A stretch of 64,000 bases of DNA, from assembly GCA_015272395.1 (NCBI GenBank), contig JACYLQ010000027.1, forward strand, positions 248,001-312,000, given 5' to 3'. The notes under the pieces were generated by a model. The model saw only the letters and a list, made by a program, of their open reading frames with translations. It was not told the origin of the DNA and did no database searches. The position numbers were made by a program, and so were the translations under genes. Source of the stretch: Calothrix sp. C42_A2020_038. Lineage in GTDB: Bacteria; Cyanobacteriota; Cyanobacteriia; Cyanobacteriales; Nostocaceae. This document shows positions 18,664-27,952 of the stretch, in pieces (position 1 is the stretch's first letter; every line of letters begins with the position of its first letter).

Positions 18664-20217
18664 ATGTTAGAGCCGGAAAAGAAATTGCTAAGTATAAAAG
18701 ACAGTTGGAGTGGACAGGATGGACGAGAGCAAAAACGCCTCAAAGCCTTGTCAGAGTTAGGATTACGTCAGCCTGAAACAATTCCTGTATTTGAGGAAGC
18801 AACTCAGACTGCCGCCCATTTTCTAGAAGCTCCCATCTCGCTGCTAGGATTTATTGACCATGAGCGTCATTGGTTCAAATCCGCAGTTGGTTTATCTCGT
18901 TTAGGATTGATGAACCAACTCGCGCAAACGCGAGCTTTACCCCGCAAGGAATCTTTTTGTACACTTGTAGTTGATAGCACACAAATTGTTGTTATTAACG
19001 ATACACACAAATACTCAAGTCCAGAACTAATTATCACAAAGCTTGTCCAAGAGTATGGTATTCGTGCTTACTTGGGGGCGCCGTTGGTTGATGCTAAGGG
19101 TAATTGTTTGGGTACACTTGCGGTTCTTGACCTTGTACCGCGCAACTTCACTTCGCGAGATATTGAGTTTTTACAGATAATCGCCCGCTGGAGTATGAGC
19201 GAGTTTGAGCGTAACCGTCTGTTACAAACATCAAACAGCGAAACAAAGGCGCATGGTGATGCTGGCTGGTCGCATCATACTGACAGTACAAATGAAATCA
19301 AACTAACGGCGCCAATTTTACAAAAAGAGCTTCAGAAAGAAGGTACAACAAACCAACTTAAACTCGAATTATTATCTCAATTAACCCAAGAATTACGTAC
19401 TCCGTTAACCTCTGTGTTGGGAATGGCAAGTGTCCTTGGACGCGAAATTTATGGTCCACTGACAACAAAACAACGCGAATACCTTGAAATCATTCAGCAC
19501 AGTGGCCGCTATTTGCTCTCCCTTGTCAATGAAATTTCTGAATTAGGAGCGATGGATGGTAATTCTGATATACTCAACGTAGCTCCAGTAGATATTGAAA
19601 TGCTTTGCCAACAGGCAATCAACACGCTTGAAGAAGCAGCAAACCGTCGCGAGCAGGATATAAGACTATCGCTCGAACCTGGGCGCAATCGAATTTTACC
19701 TTTGGATAAAGATAAAGTGCGTCAAATTTTGTACCACTTAATCTTCAGTGTCATCCAAGTTTCGGCAACAGGTAGCATTGTTCGGATTCATGTATCCTAC
19801 AAAGAAGATACGCTCAATGTCACTGTATGGGTTTCGCATCCGTGGTTGGGAGATGGAATTACCGAAGTTGACCCCTACTTCCGATTAAATCCTCAGCCTT
19901 TGCTTGAACTAACAAGTGTGGCTCAAAACTATAATATTAATTTAGATAATCAAGAAATTTCTGATTTAGCGGTGATGGTAGACCAATCGAAAGATTGCTC
20001 CAATTCCAATGGCACTATTTCTCTAAACTCTTCCGACTTAGATTTAAAAAGACCAACAAATAATATGTCGCGCGAAAGCTTAGGTTTATTGCTGAGTTGT
20101 CAACTAGCGGAATTACATAAAGGTCAAATCTCAATTCAAGGTTCCATCGAATCGGGATATCGGTATGTATTGTCGCTACCTATACAAACCACAACAACCG
20201 AAACAACTGAAGAATAA
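18664..20217 (+). CDS. GAF-domain histidine-kinase-like protein, degenerate
   Basis: 517 aa. A GAF domain (about 40-180) is followed by a linker, a HisKA-like region (about 232-295) and a divergent ATPase region to about 510. The H-box reads LTQELRTPLTSVLG, so the phosphoacceptor His is Gln242. The N-box reads QILYHLIFSV, with His358 in place of the usual Asn, and no clear G-boxes are visible. It is therefore probably not an active histidine kinase and may be a sensor or scaffold. ATG at 18664 is preceded by GGTAGCTGGGG. A good terminator is not seen before ictB. Confidence 0.8.
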   Translation: MLEPEKKLLSIKDSWSGQDGREQKRLKALSELGLRQPETIPVFEEATQTAAHFLEAPISLLGFIDHERHWFKSAVGLSRLGLMNQLAQTRALPRKESFCTLVVDSTQIVVINDTHKYSSPELIITKLVQEYGIRAYLGAPLVDAKGNCLGTLAVLDLVPRNFTSRDIEFLQIIARWSMSEFERNRLLQTSNSETKAHGDAGWSHHTDSTNEIKLTAPILQKELQKEGTTNQLKLELLSQLTQELRTPLTSVLGMASVLGREIYGPLTTKQREYLEIIQHSGRYLLSLVNEISELGAMDGNSDILNVAPVDIEMLCQQAINTLEEAANRREQDIRLSLEPGRNRILPLDKDKVRQILYHLIFSVIQVSATGSIVRIHVSYKEDTLNVTVWVSHPWLGDGITEVDPYFRLNPQPLLELTSVAQNYNINLDNQEISDLAVMVDQSKDCSNSNGTISLNSSDLDLKRPTNNMSRESLGLLLSCQLAELHKGQISIQGSIESGYRYVLSLPIQTTTTETTEE

Positions 20218-20358
20218 ACTACCAGTTGTGTTCTTACTAATTCGCCCTTACCTAAATTCAAAATTTGCAATCAGTGGTTATTAACTTTTTGGAACTATGG
20301 GGATTATGATGAAGTCGCACTTCTTTGAGCGAAGTGAAGTCATATCACAATACTGTTT

Positions 20359-21786
20359 ATGAATCTAGTTTGGCAACGATTTACATTATCTGATTTGCCA
20401 CTGCGGGAATACCTTGCTAGTAGCTATTTGCATCGTTCGCTGTTTGGACTGTTGCGCTCGTGGCGACAAACCAGTCTGCTAATGCAGTGGGGAGAAACAA
20501 TTGCCGCTGTGCTAGTTAGTTTTGTTTACGGATTGGCGCCTTTTGTAACAACCACATTGACAGGGGTACTTTTAGGAGCTTGTGGCGCCTTCTGGCTACT
20601 TTTAACAATATCTGATGAATCTACAGATCAAAATGCTTCTACCGTTACCCCTATCCATCTGTTAGTCTTTATATATTGGGTTGTCGCTGTTTTAGCTACC
20701 GCTTTATCGCCGGTTCGCCAACATGCTATTTCTGACCTCATAAATCTGACTCTTTATTTATTGCTTTTTGCACTTTGTGCCAGAGTACTGAGATTACCGC
20801 GTTTTCGTCAGTGGTTACTGACCTTATATCTACTCGTGTCGCTCGCTGTCAGCGTTTATGGAGTAAGGCAAAAGTTCTTTGGAGCAGCGCAATTAGCGAC
20901 TTGGGTTGACCCCGAATCCCCACTTTCTAAAAATACAAGAGTTTATAGTTATTTAGGTAATCCAAATTTACTAGCAGGATACTTACTGCCTGCAATTGTT
21001 TTAAGCTTAGTAGCAATTTTCGCTTGGCGTGGAGCAGCACGCAAAGCATTGGCTGTAACAATGTTGGTAGTCAACTTGATGTGCTTCCGATTTGCTGATA
21101 GTCGGGGCAGTTTTATCGGATTGGCATTAGCTGCCATTGCTGCCGTGCTATTACTACGGTATTGGTATAGTGAGTTTCTTCCAAAATTGTGGCGCACTTG
21201 GCTAGTTCCAATACTATTGCTATGCTTTGCGTCACTCTTCGCTATCGCATTTGGTGTATCCGAAGATTTCCGTCTGCGGATTGTTAGTATTTTTGCAGGT
21301 CGAGGCGACAGTAGCAATAACTTTAGAATGAATGTATGGACTGCGGTTTTCCAAATGATTCTTGACCGTCCCATACTTGGAATTGGCCCTGGTCATAGTT
21401 CTTTTAATAAAGTATACCCGTTGTATCAAATTCCACGATTTACTGCCTTAAGCGCATATTCTATCATTTTGGAAATAATCGTGGAAATGGGCTTCGTTGG
21501 CTTAATTGCTTTCCTATGGCTTTTGACTGTCACTTTTAATACTGCTTTAGCTCAGTTACGTCGGTTCCGTGAAGTTCATAATACTGATGGACTTTGGCTA
21601 ATTGGCGCCATCCTTTCACTAATTGCGATGCTTGGTCATGGGTTAGTAGATACAGTTTGGTACCGTCCACAAATTAATACCTTATGGTGGTTAATGGTTG
21701 GCCTGGTAGCTAGTTACTGGACACAGCAACCTTCGCTTAGTAACAAAGAAATTGATTCCCCTAGCCCACAACCAACAACGAAGTAG
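20359..21786 (+). CDS. ictB: IctB-family membrane protein (O-antigen ligase-like)
   Basis: 475 aa with about 10-12 membrane segments. The N-terminus (LPLREYLASSYLHRSLFGLL) and the Wzy_C/O-antigen ligase region (PILGIGPGHSSFNKVYPLYQ) match cyanobacterial IctB. IctB was first proposed as a bicarbonate transporter; its fold is that of polymerases and ligases of surface glycans, so the transport role is doubtful. A cyanoexosortase and a sugar aminotransferase lie about 3 kb away, which fits a surface-glycan role equally well. Confidence 0.85.
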   Translation: MNLVWQRFTLSDLPLREYLASSYLHRSLFGLLRSWRQTSLLMQWGETIAAVLVSFVYGLAPFVTTTLTGVLLGACGAFWLLLTISDESTDQNASTVTPIHLLVFIYWVVAVLATALSPVRQHAISDLINLTLYLLLFALCARVLRLPRFRQWLLTLYLLVSLAVSVYGVRQKFFGAAQLATWVDPESPLSKNTRVYSYLGNPNLLAGYLLPAIVLSLVAIFAWRGAARKALAVTMLVVNLMCFRFADSRGSFIGLALAAIAAVLLLRYWYSEFLPKLWRTWLVPILLLCFASLFAIAFGVSEDFRLRIVSIFAGRGDSSNNFRMNVWTAVFQMILDRPILGIGPGHSSFNKVYPLYQIPRFTALSAYSIILEIIVEMGFVGLIAFLWLLTVTFNTALAQLRRFREVHNTDGLWLIGAILSLIAMLGHGLVDTVWYRPQINTLWWLMVGLVASYWTQQPSLSNKEIDSPSPQPTTK

Positions 21787-21920
21787 ACAAGACAGTATTT
21801 AAAAAAGATAACCATTAAAGGGAACAGAGAAAAGCTATTTCTTTTTTCCCTCCTCCCTCTTGTGCAAAAATCCTAATAAGTACTTATCTAGTTTTTGTTA
21901 CCTAATTTCTACTACGGGTT

Positions 21921-22223
21921 CTATTCACGGTATGTTGTGCTGCCAGCAACATTGGGGTCGCGATAACGAGTAGGTTCTTCTTTACCACCCCTACCAGCTA
22001 GACCAGCCAAACCTATCAAACCAAGTAATCCCAACCATCCCCAATCAAAACCACCATCTCCTCTCACATTACCATCATTAGTGGTGTTAGTTGTGGTTCC
22101 TGGTGCAGGTGTTGTACCCTGCCCAGTGGTGGTTTGAGCCTGAGCGCTCATAGATAATGGTAAAATAGACAAACTTGCTGCTAATGCACTAGCCCCGATG
22201 ACTTTGCTAAAATTACGTTTCAT
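21921..22223 (-). CDS. WGxxGxxG-CTERM family secreted protein
   Basis: 100 aa. A Sec signal peptide (about 1-29, ending SAQAQ) is followed by a Thr/Pro/Gly-rich segment and the defining FDWGWLGLLGLIGLAGL motif with GRGGKEEP after it. The hydrophobic motif flanked by Arg/Lys resembles a C-terminal sorting signal, but it is not at the very end: about 20 residues follow. The function is unknown. A link to the cyanoexosortase 5 kb away is possible but unproven. Confidence 0.8.
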   Translation of the reverse strand: MKRNFSKVIGASALAASLSILPLSMSAQAQTTTGQGTTPAPGTTTNTTNDGNVRGDGGFDWGWLGLLGLIGLAGLAGRGGKEEPTRYRDPNVAGSTTYRE

Positions 22224-22492
22224 CGTTAAAATCCTTATCCCCTAACTGTTAAACTCAATTTATCGAATCAGTAAAGTTGGGAAATCAACCATTAGCGGTA
22301 AAATAACTTGAGTAATAAGTAGCACTATAGATAGACAGATGATATAAAAACCCGTCAAACGTTGTTATTTGTTAATTCTTTGAGGTTCTCGACGATTTGT
22401 TGGTTATGCTAGTAGAAATGTAAAAACGCATCAATTTGCACATCTAAACTAAGCCAACATTGATTTATATACGATAATAAGCCGAATTCTTA

Positions 22493-22960
22493 ATGAAAGA
22501 CAAAAGTGAAGGTTTCAAAGTTATTGCTGACAATCGCCAAGCCCGCTTTTTATACGAAATTCTCGAAACCTATGAAGCAGGAATTCAACTAACGGGTACA
22601 GAGGTCAAGTCAATTCGCGCTGGAAAAGTGAATCTCCAAGATGGCTATGCGTTAATCCGTAACGGTGAAGCATGGTTAATCAACGTGCATATTTCTCCTT
22701 ATAGTCAAAGTAGCGAGTACTTCAATCACGAACCGCGTCGCACCCGTAAACTGCTGCTGCATCGCAAAGAAATTAGAACCCTCACTGGTAAAGTTGAACA
22801 GCAGGGTTTAACCTTGGTACCGTTAAAAATGTACCTCAAACGTGGCCTTGTCAAAGTTAGCTTTGCTCTCGGTAGAGGTAAAAAATTACACGACAAACGC
22901 GAAGACATGAAGCGACGTGATGATCAACGTGATATGCAAAGGGCAATGAAGCGGTATTAA
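22493..22960 (+). CDS. smpB: SsrA-binding protein SmpB
   Basis: 155 aa, full length. Conserved blocks are visible: N-terminal NRQARFLYEI, LTGTEVKSIRAGKVNLQDGY and a basic C-terminal tail (GRGKKLHDKREDMKRRD). SmpB binds tmRNA and delivers it to stalled ribosomes for trans-translation. The tmRNA gene itself is not seen in this window. A strong hairpin follows at 22988-23028. Confidence 0.97.
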   Translation: MKDKSEGFKVIADNRQARFLYEILETYEAGIQLTGTEVKSIRAGKVNLQDGYALIRNGEAWLINVHISPYSQSSEYFNHEPRRTRKLLLHRKEIRTLTGKVEQQGLTLVPLKMYLKRGLVKVSFALGRGKKLHDKREDMKRRDDQRDMQRAMKRY

Positions 22961-22987
22961 ATACGATTTTGTCATGAAGATACATTT

Positions 22988-23028
22988 AGAGCGGGGTCAT
23001 GGGGGGAAGTCACCCCATGACCCGCTCT
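22988..23028. terminator. Long hairpin between smpB and the convergent MEKHLA gene
   Basis: AGAGCGGGGTCATGGGG pairs with CCCCATGACCCGCTCT, with one bulged G in the left arm and an 8-nt loop. It lies 28 nt after smpB and 33 nt before the end of the opposite gene, so it may serve both. There is no T run; it also resembles a dispersed repeat. Confidence 0.65.
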
Positions 23029-23060
23029 ACAAGATTTTGGATATGAGGATATATGTGAGT

Positions 23061-23543
23061 CTAGATATATTGCCACTGATAAAACATTGCGGCTTGACCG
23101 CAGCGCTGCTGATTTTCGTCTAATACATTCCAAAGCTTTATATTTTCAATGTAAAACTTTTTACCAGTACTAGAAACACGTACACCTGAGCATTTATCAG
23201 TAAAACCTTTTTTTTCTGTTTCCTCCAATAGCTTTTGTCTATCCTCGCGCTCAGTTTGTTCAACTGTTTGACAAGAAGGCATTTGTATAAATTGATTCCA
23301 TTCTAATTCCCAAAGTTCAAGCGCTTTCTGGTTAGCGTAATTAAAAATTGGGTTAGTTTCCATACCGTGGGAAACTACAATGAATGGCGCATGGAATAAA
23401 ACTTGTGATAAATCTAACGGCGCCATACTCAAGTCAAAGAGTGATTCCCCTGTCCAATGCTGATAACTGTGCAGCAAATGTTGTGTATGGCGAATGATTA
23501 CTTCTTGTTGCCAAGGGTATTGTACTTCAGTCATTGCAAACAA
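23061..23543 (-). CDS. MEKHLA domain protein
   Basis: 160 aa from TTG 23543 or 157 aa from ATG 23534; AGGAAG lies 6 nt before the TTG and 15 nt before the ATG, so the TTG is possible. The protein is one PAS-like MEKHLA domain: HAPFIVVSHG, NPIFNYANQKALELWE and the end AAMFYQWQYI. In plants this domain ends HD-ZIP III factors; in cyanobacteria it stands alone with no known role. It may sense a small ligand or redox state. Confidence 0.8.
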   Translation of the reverse strand: MFAMTEVQYPWQQEVIIRHTQHLLHSYQHWTGESLFDLSMAPLDLSQVLFHAPFIVVSHGMETNPIFNYANQKALELWELEWNQFIQMPSCQTVEQTEREDRQKLLEETEKKGFTDKCSGVRVSSTGKKFYIENIKLWNVLDENQQRCGQAAMFYQWQYI

Positions 23544-23581
23544 ATTTTTCTTCCTGAGAATATTTTAGAACGGAAGTTGTG

Positions 23582-24760
23582 CTATTTCTTCGCAGTTCGT
23601 ACTAGCAAAAACATACCTGCTCCTAAACCAAATACATTTGGCGACCATGCAGCAACAACAGGAGATAAAATACCTGCATCTCCAAGCGCGCGTGTAAAAA
23701 CTAACATTACATAGAAAGAGAAAATCACAATCAAACTTATCCCAAAACTGGCGCCTCGACCTGTACGTTGAGGTACAGTTCCAACAACCGAACCAACTAA
23801 ACCAAATACAACGCAAGCAAATGGGAAAGCTATTTTTTGTTGAATACGAACTTTGAGCTTACGAATTTTTTGGTCGTTACCGCTAAGACGTTCGAGTTCA
23901 AGTTGTTGGTATGATTCCGCAATATTCATTTCTTCGGTATCACGTTCACGTTCTGCCAAACTTAAAGGTGTACGTGGTAGTTCAATTTTTTGGCGTTTGA
24001 AGCGAACTATATTACGATAGGAATTATCAGGCGCTATTAGATAAGCTGTTCCATTATAAAAATCCCAAATATTCTCAATAGGATTCCACTCACCAGATTC
24101 TGATACAACAATTTGATTTAAAGCTCCCTCTGAACGGTCGATAATTGTTAAACCTTTCATCTGTTTACCGTCAAACTCATCGGCGTAAAACAAGCGAGTC
24201 AAGATTTTTTGTTTTTTCCCTTCCTTATCCCTAATTTCGCGATATTCGGGATAAAATATATTTTCACGTCGATATGTTGGTTTATCAGATTTGATGGCCC
24301 TTTCAAGAGTAAGGGTCGCTTCATAGGTTGCAGCAGGTACAATCTTCTCATTGAAAAGAAAAGTCAAACCCGTAACAATCAAGCTTAACATGACTGCTGG
24401 TATCACCATTCTGTAAACACTGACACCACAACTACGTAGAGCAATCAGTTCACTTTCACCTGAAAGACGACTATAGGTCATTAAAGTTGCTAGCAGTGTT
24501 GACATTGGAAATGCAAATACAATGCTACGAGGCATTTGCAGAATCAACACCTTTAGTGCAATTTCAGGTGGAAGACCAGATTCTACAAGTTTCCGCATTA
24601 CTTCAAACAAACTATCAATCGCTAATACAAGCGAAGCAAATGCACCAACACCAAACAAAAAAGGTGGCAACAATTGGCTGATCAGATAGCGGTCCATAAT
24701 TGAAAATGGAACCACTGAACCTATGCTATAAAAGGATTTGAGCTTTTTTGATGCCATCAT
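23582..24760 (-). CDS. LptF/LptG-family LPS export permease
   Basis: 392 aa from ATG 24760; a TTG at 24781 would extend it by seven residues. Three N-terminal membrane segments, a large periplasmic jellyroll-like middle (about 130-290) and three C-terminal segments give the YjgP/YjgQ architecture. Conserved blocks include MDRYLISQLLPPFLFGVGAF and LSGESELIALRSCGVS. It forms the membrane part of the Lpt exporter with LptB. Cyanobacteria often keep one such permease. lptB and lptA lie upstream on the same strand. Confidence 0.9.
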   Translation of the reverse strand: MMASKKLKSFYSIGSVVPFSIMDRYLISQLLPPFLFGVGAFASLVLAIDSLFEVMRKLVESGLPPEIALKVLILQMPRSIVFAFPMSTLLATLMTYSRLSGESELIALRSCGVSVYRMVIPAVMLSLIVTGLTFLFNEKIVPAATYEATLTLERAIKSDKPTYRRENIFYPEYREIRDKEGKKQKILTRLFYADEFDGKQMKGLTIIDRSEGALNQIVVSESGEWNPIENIWDFYNGTAYLIAPDNSYRNIVRFKRQKIELPRTPLSLAERERDTEEMNIAESYQQLELERLSGNDQKIRKLKVRIQQKIAFPFACVVFGLVGSVVGTVPQRTGRGASFGISLIVIFSFYVMLVFTRALGDAGILSPVVAAWSPNVFGLGAGMFLLVRTAKK

Positions 24761-25146
24761 AGTGTTAGTAAAAAGAACCAAACCAAATACGAATAAAAGA
24801 CAGTAATTATTTTTGCAAGCTATTACGTACTACCGTTTTTACTTTCCAGTTTTTAGATTACAGCAGCTGTTGACTAGAGTGTATGATATTAGGTTATATA
24901 TGATACTAATATTGATTTCTAACTGATTTTCTGACTGATTTTTTGACTGATTTTTGCGGATAAGAATAAAATGTGTGTTTAAATTTATATAATTAATATT
25001 TTATTAATTTTGAATAAAAGTTGACTTGGATTGTAATAATTATCCCTTATACACAATTAAATAACCGAGCAAACTTGAATTCAAACTAAGGCAAATATTA
25101 TTCATGTACAACGGTAGCTAATTACTCCCAAGAGATTCAACTAAGA
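24761..25146. other. Intergenic region with 12-bp tandem repeats
   Basis: 386 bp between lptB and lptF on the same strand. Three 12-bp tandem units of ACTGATTTT-plus-3 occupy 24922-24957, with a degenerate fourth copy before them. The gap suggests lptF has its own promoter. No coding sequence is seen. Confidence 0.65.
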
Positions 25147-25875
25147 CTAAACTTGAAAATTATCACCTAAGTAATACTGCCTAACAAGAGGATTGTTATA
25201 CAATTCTTCGGATGTACCCGAAGCTAGTATTTGTCCTTCACGCATGATATAAGAGCGGTCTGTAATTGCCAAAGTTTCACGGACGTTGTGGTCAGTGATT
25301 AGAATACCCATATTACGGTCACGCAGTTGTGCTACGATTTGTTGAATTTCAGATACTGCAATTGGGTCAACCCCTGCAAAAGGTTCATCTAAAAGCAAAA
25401 AATTCGGTCCCGATCGTCCTGCGGCTAAAGCGCGCGCTAACTCAGTCCGACGACGTTCACCCCCCGAAAGTTGAATTCCCTTACTCTTGGCGACTTTCTC
25501 TAAGCGAAATTCCCGTAATAGTGTGTCTATTCGTATTGGCCATTCCCAACGCGGTACATTGGTTTGTTCAAGTACCAAAAGAATATTATCTCGTACTGTC
25601 AATTGCCGAAACACACTTGCTTCCTGCGCTAAATATCCAATACCAAGACGCGCGCGTTTGTGCATTGGCAAGGCAGTGATATCCATATTATCAAGCCATA
25701 CCTTGCCTTGATTAGGTTTTTCCAAACCTGTAGCGATGTAAAATGTGGTTGTTTTACCAGCTCCATTCGGCCCCAACAACCCAACAACTTCCCCTTGAGC
25801 CACAGATATACTGACGCGATTGACAATTAATCGCTTACCATAAGATTTGTGAATATTTTCTAAAGTTATTTTCAC
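25147..25875 (-). CDS. lptB: LPS export ABC transporter ATP-binding protein LptB
   Basis: 242 aa, a complete ABC ATPase: Walker A GPNGAGKTT (35-43), signature LSGGE (136-140), Walker B LLLDEP (160-165) and H-loop in ITDHNVRE. The closing YIMREGQILASGTSEELYN region and the FAGVDPIAV stretch are typical of LptB. It powers LPS transport with LptF/G. It follows lptA by 90 nt; the spacer holds a hairpin (25914-25947). Confidence 0.95.
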   Translation of the reverse strand: MKITLENIHKSYGKRLIVNRVSISVAQGEVVGLLGPNGAGKTTTFYIATGLEKPNQGKVWLDNMDITALPMHKRARLGIGYLAQEASVFRQLTVRDNILLVLEQTNVPRWEWPIRIDTLLREFRLEKVAKSKGIQLSGGERRRTELARALAAGRSGPNFLLLDEPFAGVDPIAVSEIQQIVAQLRDRNMGILITDHNVRETLAITDRSYIMREGQILASGTSEELYNNPLVRQYYLGDNFQV

Positions 25876-25913
25876 GGGTTCACACTTAATAGATAATAGT
25901 CAAATTTAAAAAC

Positions 25914-25947
25914 CCTTCCCCAGCTTCCCACTAGTTTATGGGGAAGG
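25914..25947. repeat. Hairpin between lptA and lptB
   Basis: CCTTCCCC (25914-25921) pairs with GGGGAAGG (25940-25947) around an 18-nt loop. It may lower read-through into lptB or stabilise the lptA message. Confidence 0.5.
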
Positions 25948-25965
25948 TCTAGCTATGGTTCTGTC

Positions 25966-26478
25966 TTAACGCCTCAAAGCCGGTGTTCTTGGAGCAGGTC
26001 CCACAGGACTTTGCGTTTCATTAACTATATAAATTGATTCAACTTGACGACCAGCTTGTGGTTGTGCAACAAATCTCCCTTGATCAATTAGATAAACTAC
26101 TCTTTCGCCTCTAATACTATTACCACCCTGTTGCAATATATACACGTTTCCACTTAAGATAATTTGACGTTCACGGCTGAAATATTGAGCTTGAGCGGCT
26201 GTTGCTTGAATTCCGCGAGCTGAATAAAACATTTGTACGTTACCGCGCGCTGTTACTACTTGAGAGTTAGCATCATATTCTTGAATATCGGACTTAATTT
26301 GAAGCGCGCGGTTTGGTGCAGCATTTTGAGCATTTGCAGACTGCATGGGAATTAAAGACGTATTTGGTTGTGACGGATTATTTATACTTAGGGCAGCAAG
26401 AAGTGTAACAGGAAACACTAAAGCTAAACTAAAGCGGCGTATTTGGCTCTTAGTCAATAATTTATAAGTATTAAGCAT
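25966..26478 (-). CDS. lptA: LptA/OstA-like periplasmic LPS transport protein
   Basis: 170 aa from ATG 26478. The longer frame from 26565 adds 29 Arg/Thr-rich residues before the signal peptide and is unlikely. The signal segment (FSLALVFPVTLLAALSI) is followed by an OstA-type beta-jellyroll (IKSDIQEYDANSQVVTARGN, ATAAQAQYFSRERQIILSGN). LptA bridges the inner and outer membrane for LPS. The adjacent lptB supports the call. Confidence 0.85.
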   Translation of the reverse strand: MLNTYKLLTKSQIRRFSLALVFPVTLLAALSINNPSQPNTSLIPMQSANAQNAAPNRALQIKSDIQEYDANSQVVTARGNVQMFYSARGIQATAAQAQYFSRERQIILSGNVYILQQGGNSIRGERVVYLIDQGRFVAQPQAGRQVESIYIVNETQSPVGPAPRTPALRR

Positions 26479-26870
26479 AGGAATTCGGGTATTTATATAA
26501 TTTCTTCGTGTTAACGACTTGATTGTAGTTCTTTCTAATGGTACATCCAGGCACGTAAGACACAATCTGGAATTCTTATAGAAGTACGGTATACTCTGTA
26601 GTCTACAAGCTACTGGTTACAACGCGCGGTTTACTGACAGCACAAAACCATAGTTTCTATCATTAAAAACCATTTTGCATATTTTGTCCCAACAAAGCAG
26701 ATCAGATCCTTAATTGCTCCTACTTGAGTATAGACGTGTTTTCATACTTTATGTTTCGATCAATGTAGCTACAGATATTACTGGATATTAGAGTTAAAGT
26801 CTTTCCTAAATGTCAAATAATAGTCGATGATATATAAACTGGAGTTCAAACAATTTATACTTTTATCATT
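26479..26870. other. Divergent promoter region of lptA and the DUF2854 gene
   Basis: 392 bp, AT-rich, between divergent starts. I see no further gene, repeat or riboswitch here. Confidence 0.5.
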
Positions 26871-27422
26871 ATGTTCGGTAAGATTCGCTTGTCAATTCTC
26901 GGCTTAACTTTGGGTGGCATCCTAACAACAATTGGCTTTGTTGCTTATGCAAACGATAACGCTACACTTAATCTTGCTGGTTTTTTCTATGGTATACCCC
27001 TACTTTTAGGAGGATTAGCACTCAAAGCTAGTGAATTAGAACCTGTACCTTTTAGCCAACCAACTACCCCAGAAGTATTAAAACTACGTTCCGAACAAGC
27101 AACCGTTACGCAAAATAAAATTCGCAAAGATATTACACGCTATTGTTACGGACAAGAAGCTCACCTCGACCAAGCACTCAAATACCTTCAACTTAGCCCT
27201 TCAGATGATGAAATGCCTATTGTTACAGGTTTGCGTGAGACAGCTACTGATGGGGCATATACTTTAACTTTAGAATTCGATTCACCCTTTGTACCCCTAG
27301 AAACTTGGCAAACAAAGCTCGAGAAAATGACAAAATATTTTGGTCCGAATGTCGATGTCCAAGTCGCACAGACGGATGAAGAAAAAATTGAACTATCTTT
27401 AATTAAGACTAACTCTCAATAA
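26871..27422 (+). CDS. DUF2854 protein
   Basis: 183 aa. Two N-terminal membrane segments (about 8-27 and 33-51, with FFYGIPLLLGGLALKASELEP) precede a soluble domain. This is the DUF2854 family, conserved in cyanobacteria and plastids. The function is unproven; distribution suggests a thylakoid-related role. Confidence 0.82.
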   Translation: MFGKIRLSILGLTLGGILTTIGFVAYANDNATLNLAGFFYGIPLLLGGLALKASELEPVPFSQPTTPEVLKLRSEQATVTQNKIRKDITRYCYGQEAHLDQALKYLQLSPSDDEMPIVTGLRETATDGAYTLTLEFDSPFVPLETWQTKLEKMTKYFGPNVDVQVAQTDEEKIELSLIKTNSQ

Positions 27423-27606
27423 GCTCTCAAAAATCTACTGATCTGTGTCCAAAGTTTTGGTGGTATAAATAATTTCTTGTGGTTCAGGCATCACAAGCCT
27501 CGAACACTGTACAGGCTTTTCTGGCTGTGCTATAACACCACAAAATTAATGACACAGACTACACTTTGGTTCGTGTCAAAAGCTTTGGGTGGTAGAAAAA
27601 TGAAAA

Positions 27607-27675
27607 TTGATTTTAAATAACTGGACTTTGTTTGTAACCAATGATTTATCGGTTACATCCCCTACATCTGTTGCT
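27607..27675 (+). repeat. Dispersed repeat copy 2
   Basis: The plus strand here matches the reverse complement of 11396-11464, including TAAATAACTGGACTTTG and the GTTACATC/CTACATC motifs. The flanking 27421-27600 also carries AAGTTTTGG/CCAAAG-type inverted motifs reminiscent of the flank at 11371-11390. Confidence 0.7.
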
Positions 27676-27691
27676 CCCCTCTCCTTAAAAG

Positions 27692-27952
27692 TCATTTCTC
27701 CAAACGCACAGCATACCACTGCAAATACTCTCCAGGACCGAGGTCTAACTCGCAACTAGTATCAATTAGATACTTAACCTGTGCTTCTAATGTGTCGAAC
27801 CGCTGTAGGTCACTTGGTAAATCTTCTGGTTTTAGCTGTTGTAGCGTCGCTTTGAGTTTTTCCTCTAACTCTAAAGCTGTCACAATTTGTTCGGGTTGGT
27901 TGGTTTCGAGGATGACAAAATAATCTTCCTCGTACATTAGCGAATTTGGCAT
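27692..27952 (-). CDS. Chlororespiratory reduction protein 7 (CRR7) homologue
   Basis: 86 aa, soluble and acidic. The sequence (MPNSLMYEEDYFVILETNQP, then DTSCELDLGPGEYLQWYAVR) fits the CRR7 family. In plants CRR7 is needed for assembly of the chloroplast NDH complex subcomplex A; the cyanobacterial role is presumably similar but less documented. No ndh gene is in this window. Confidence 0.75.
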   Translation of the reverse strand: MPNSLMYEEDYFVILETNQPEQIVTALELEEKLKATLQQLKPEDLPSDLQRFDTLEAQVKYLIDTSCELDLGPGEYLQWYAVRLEK

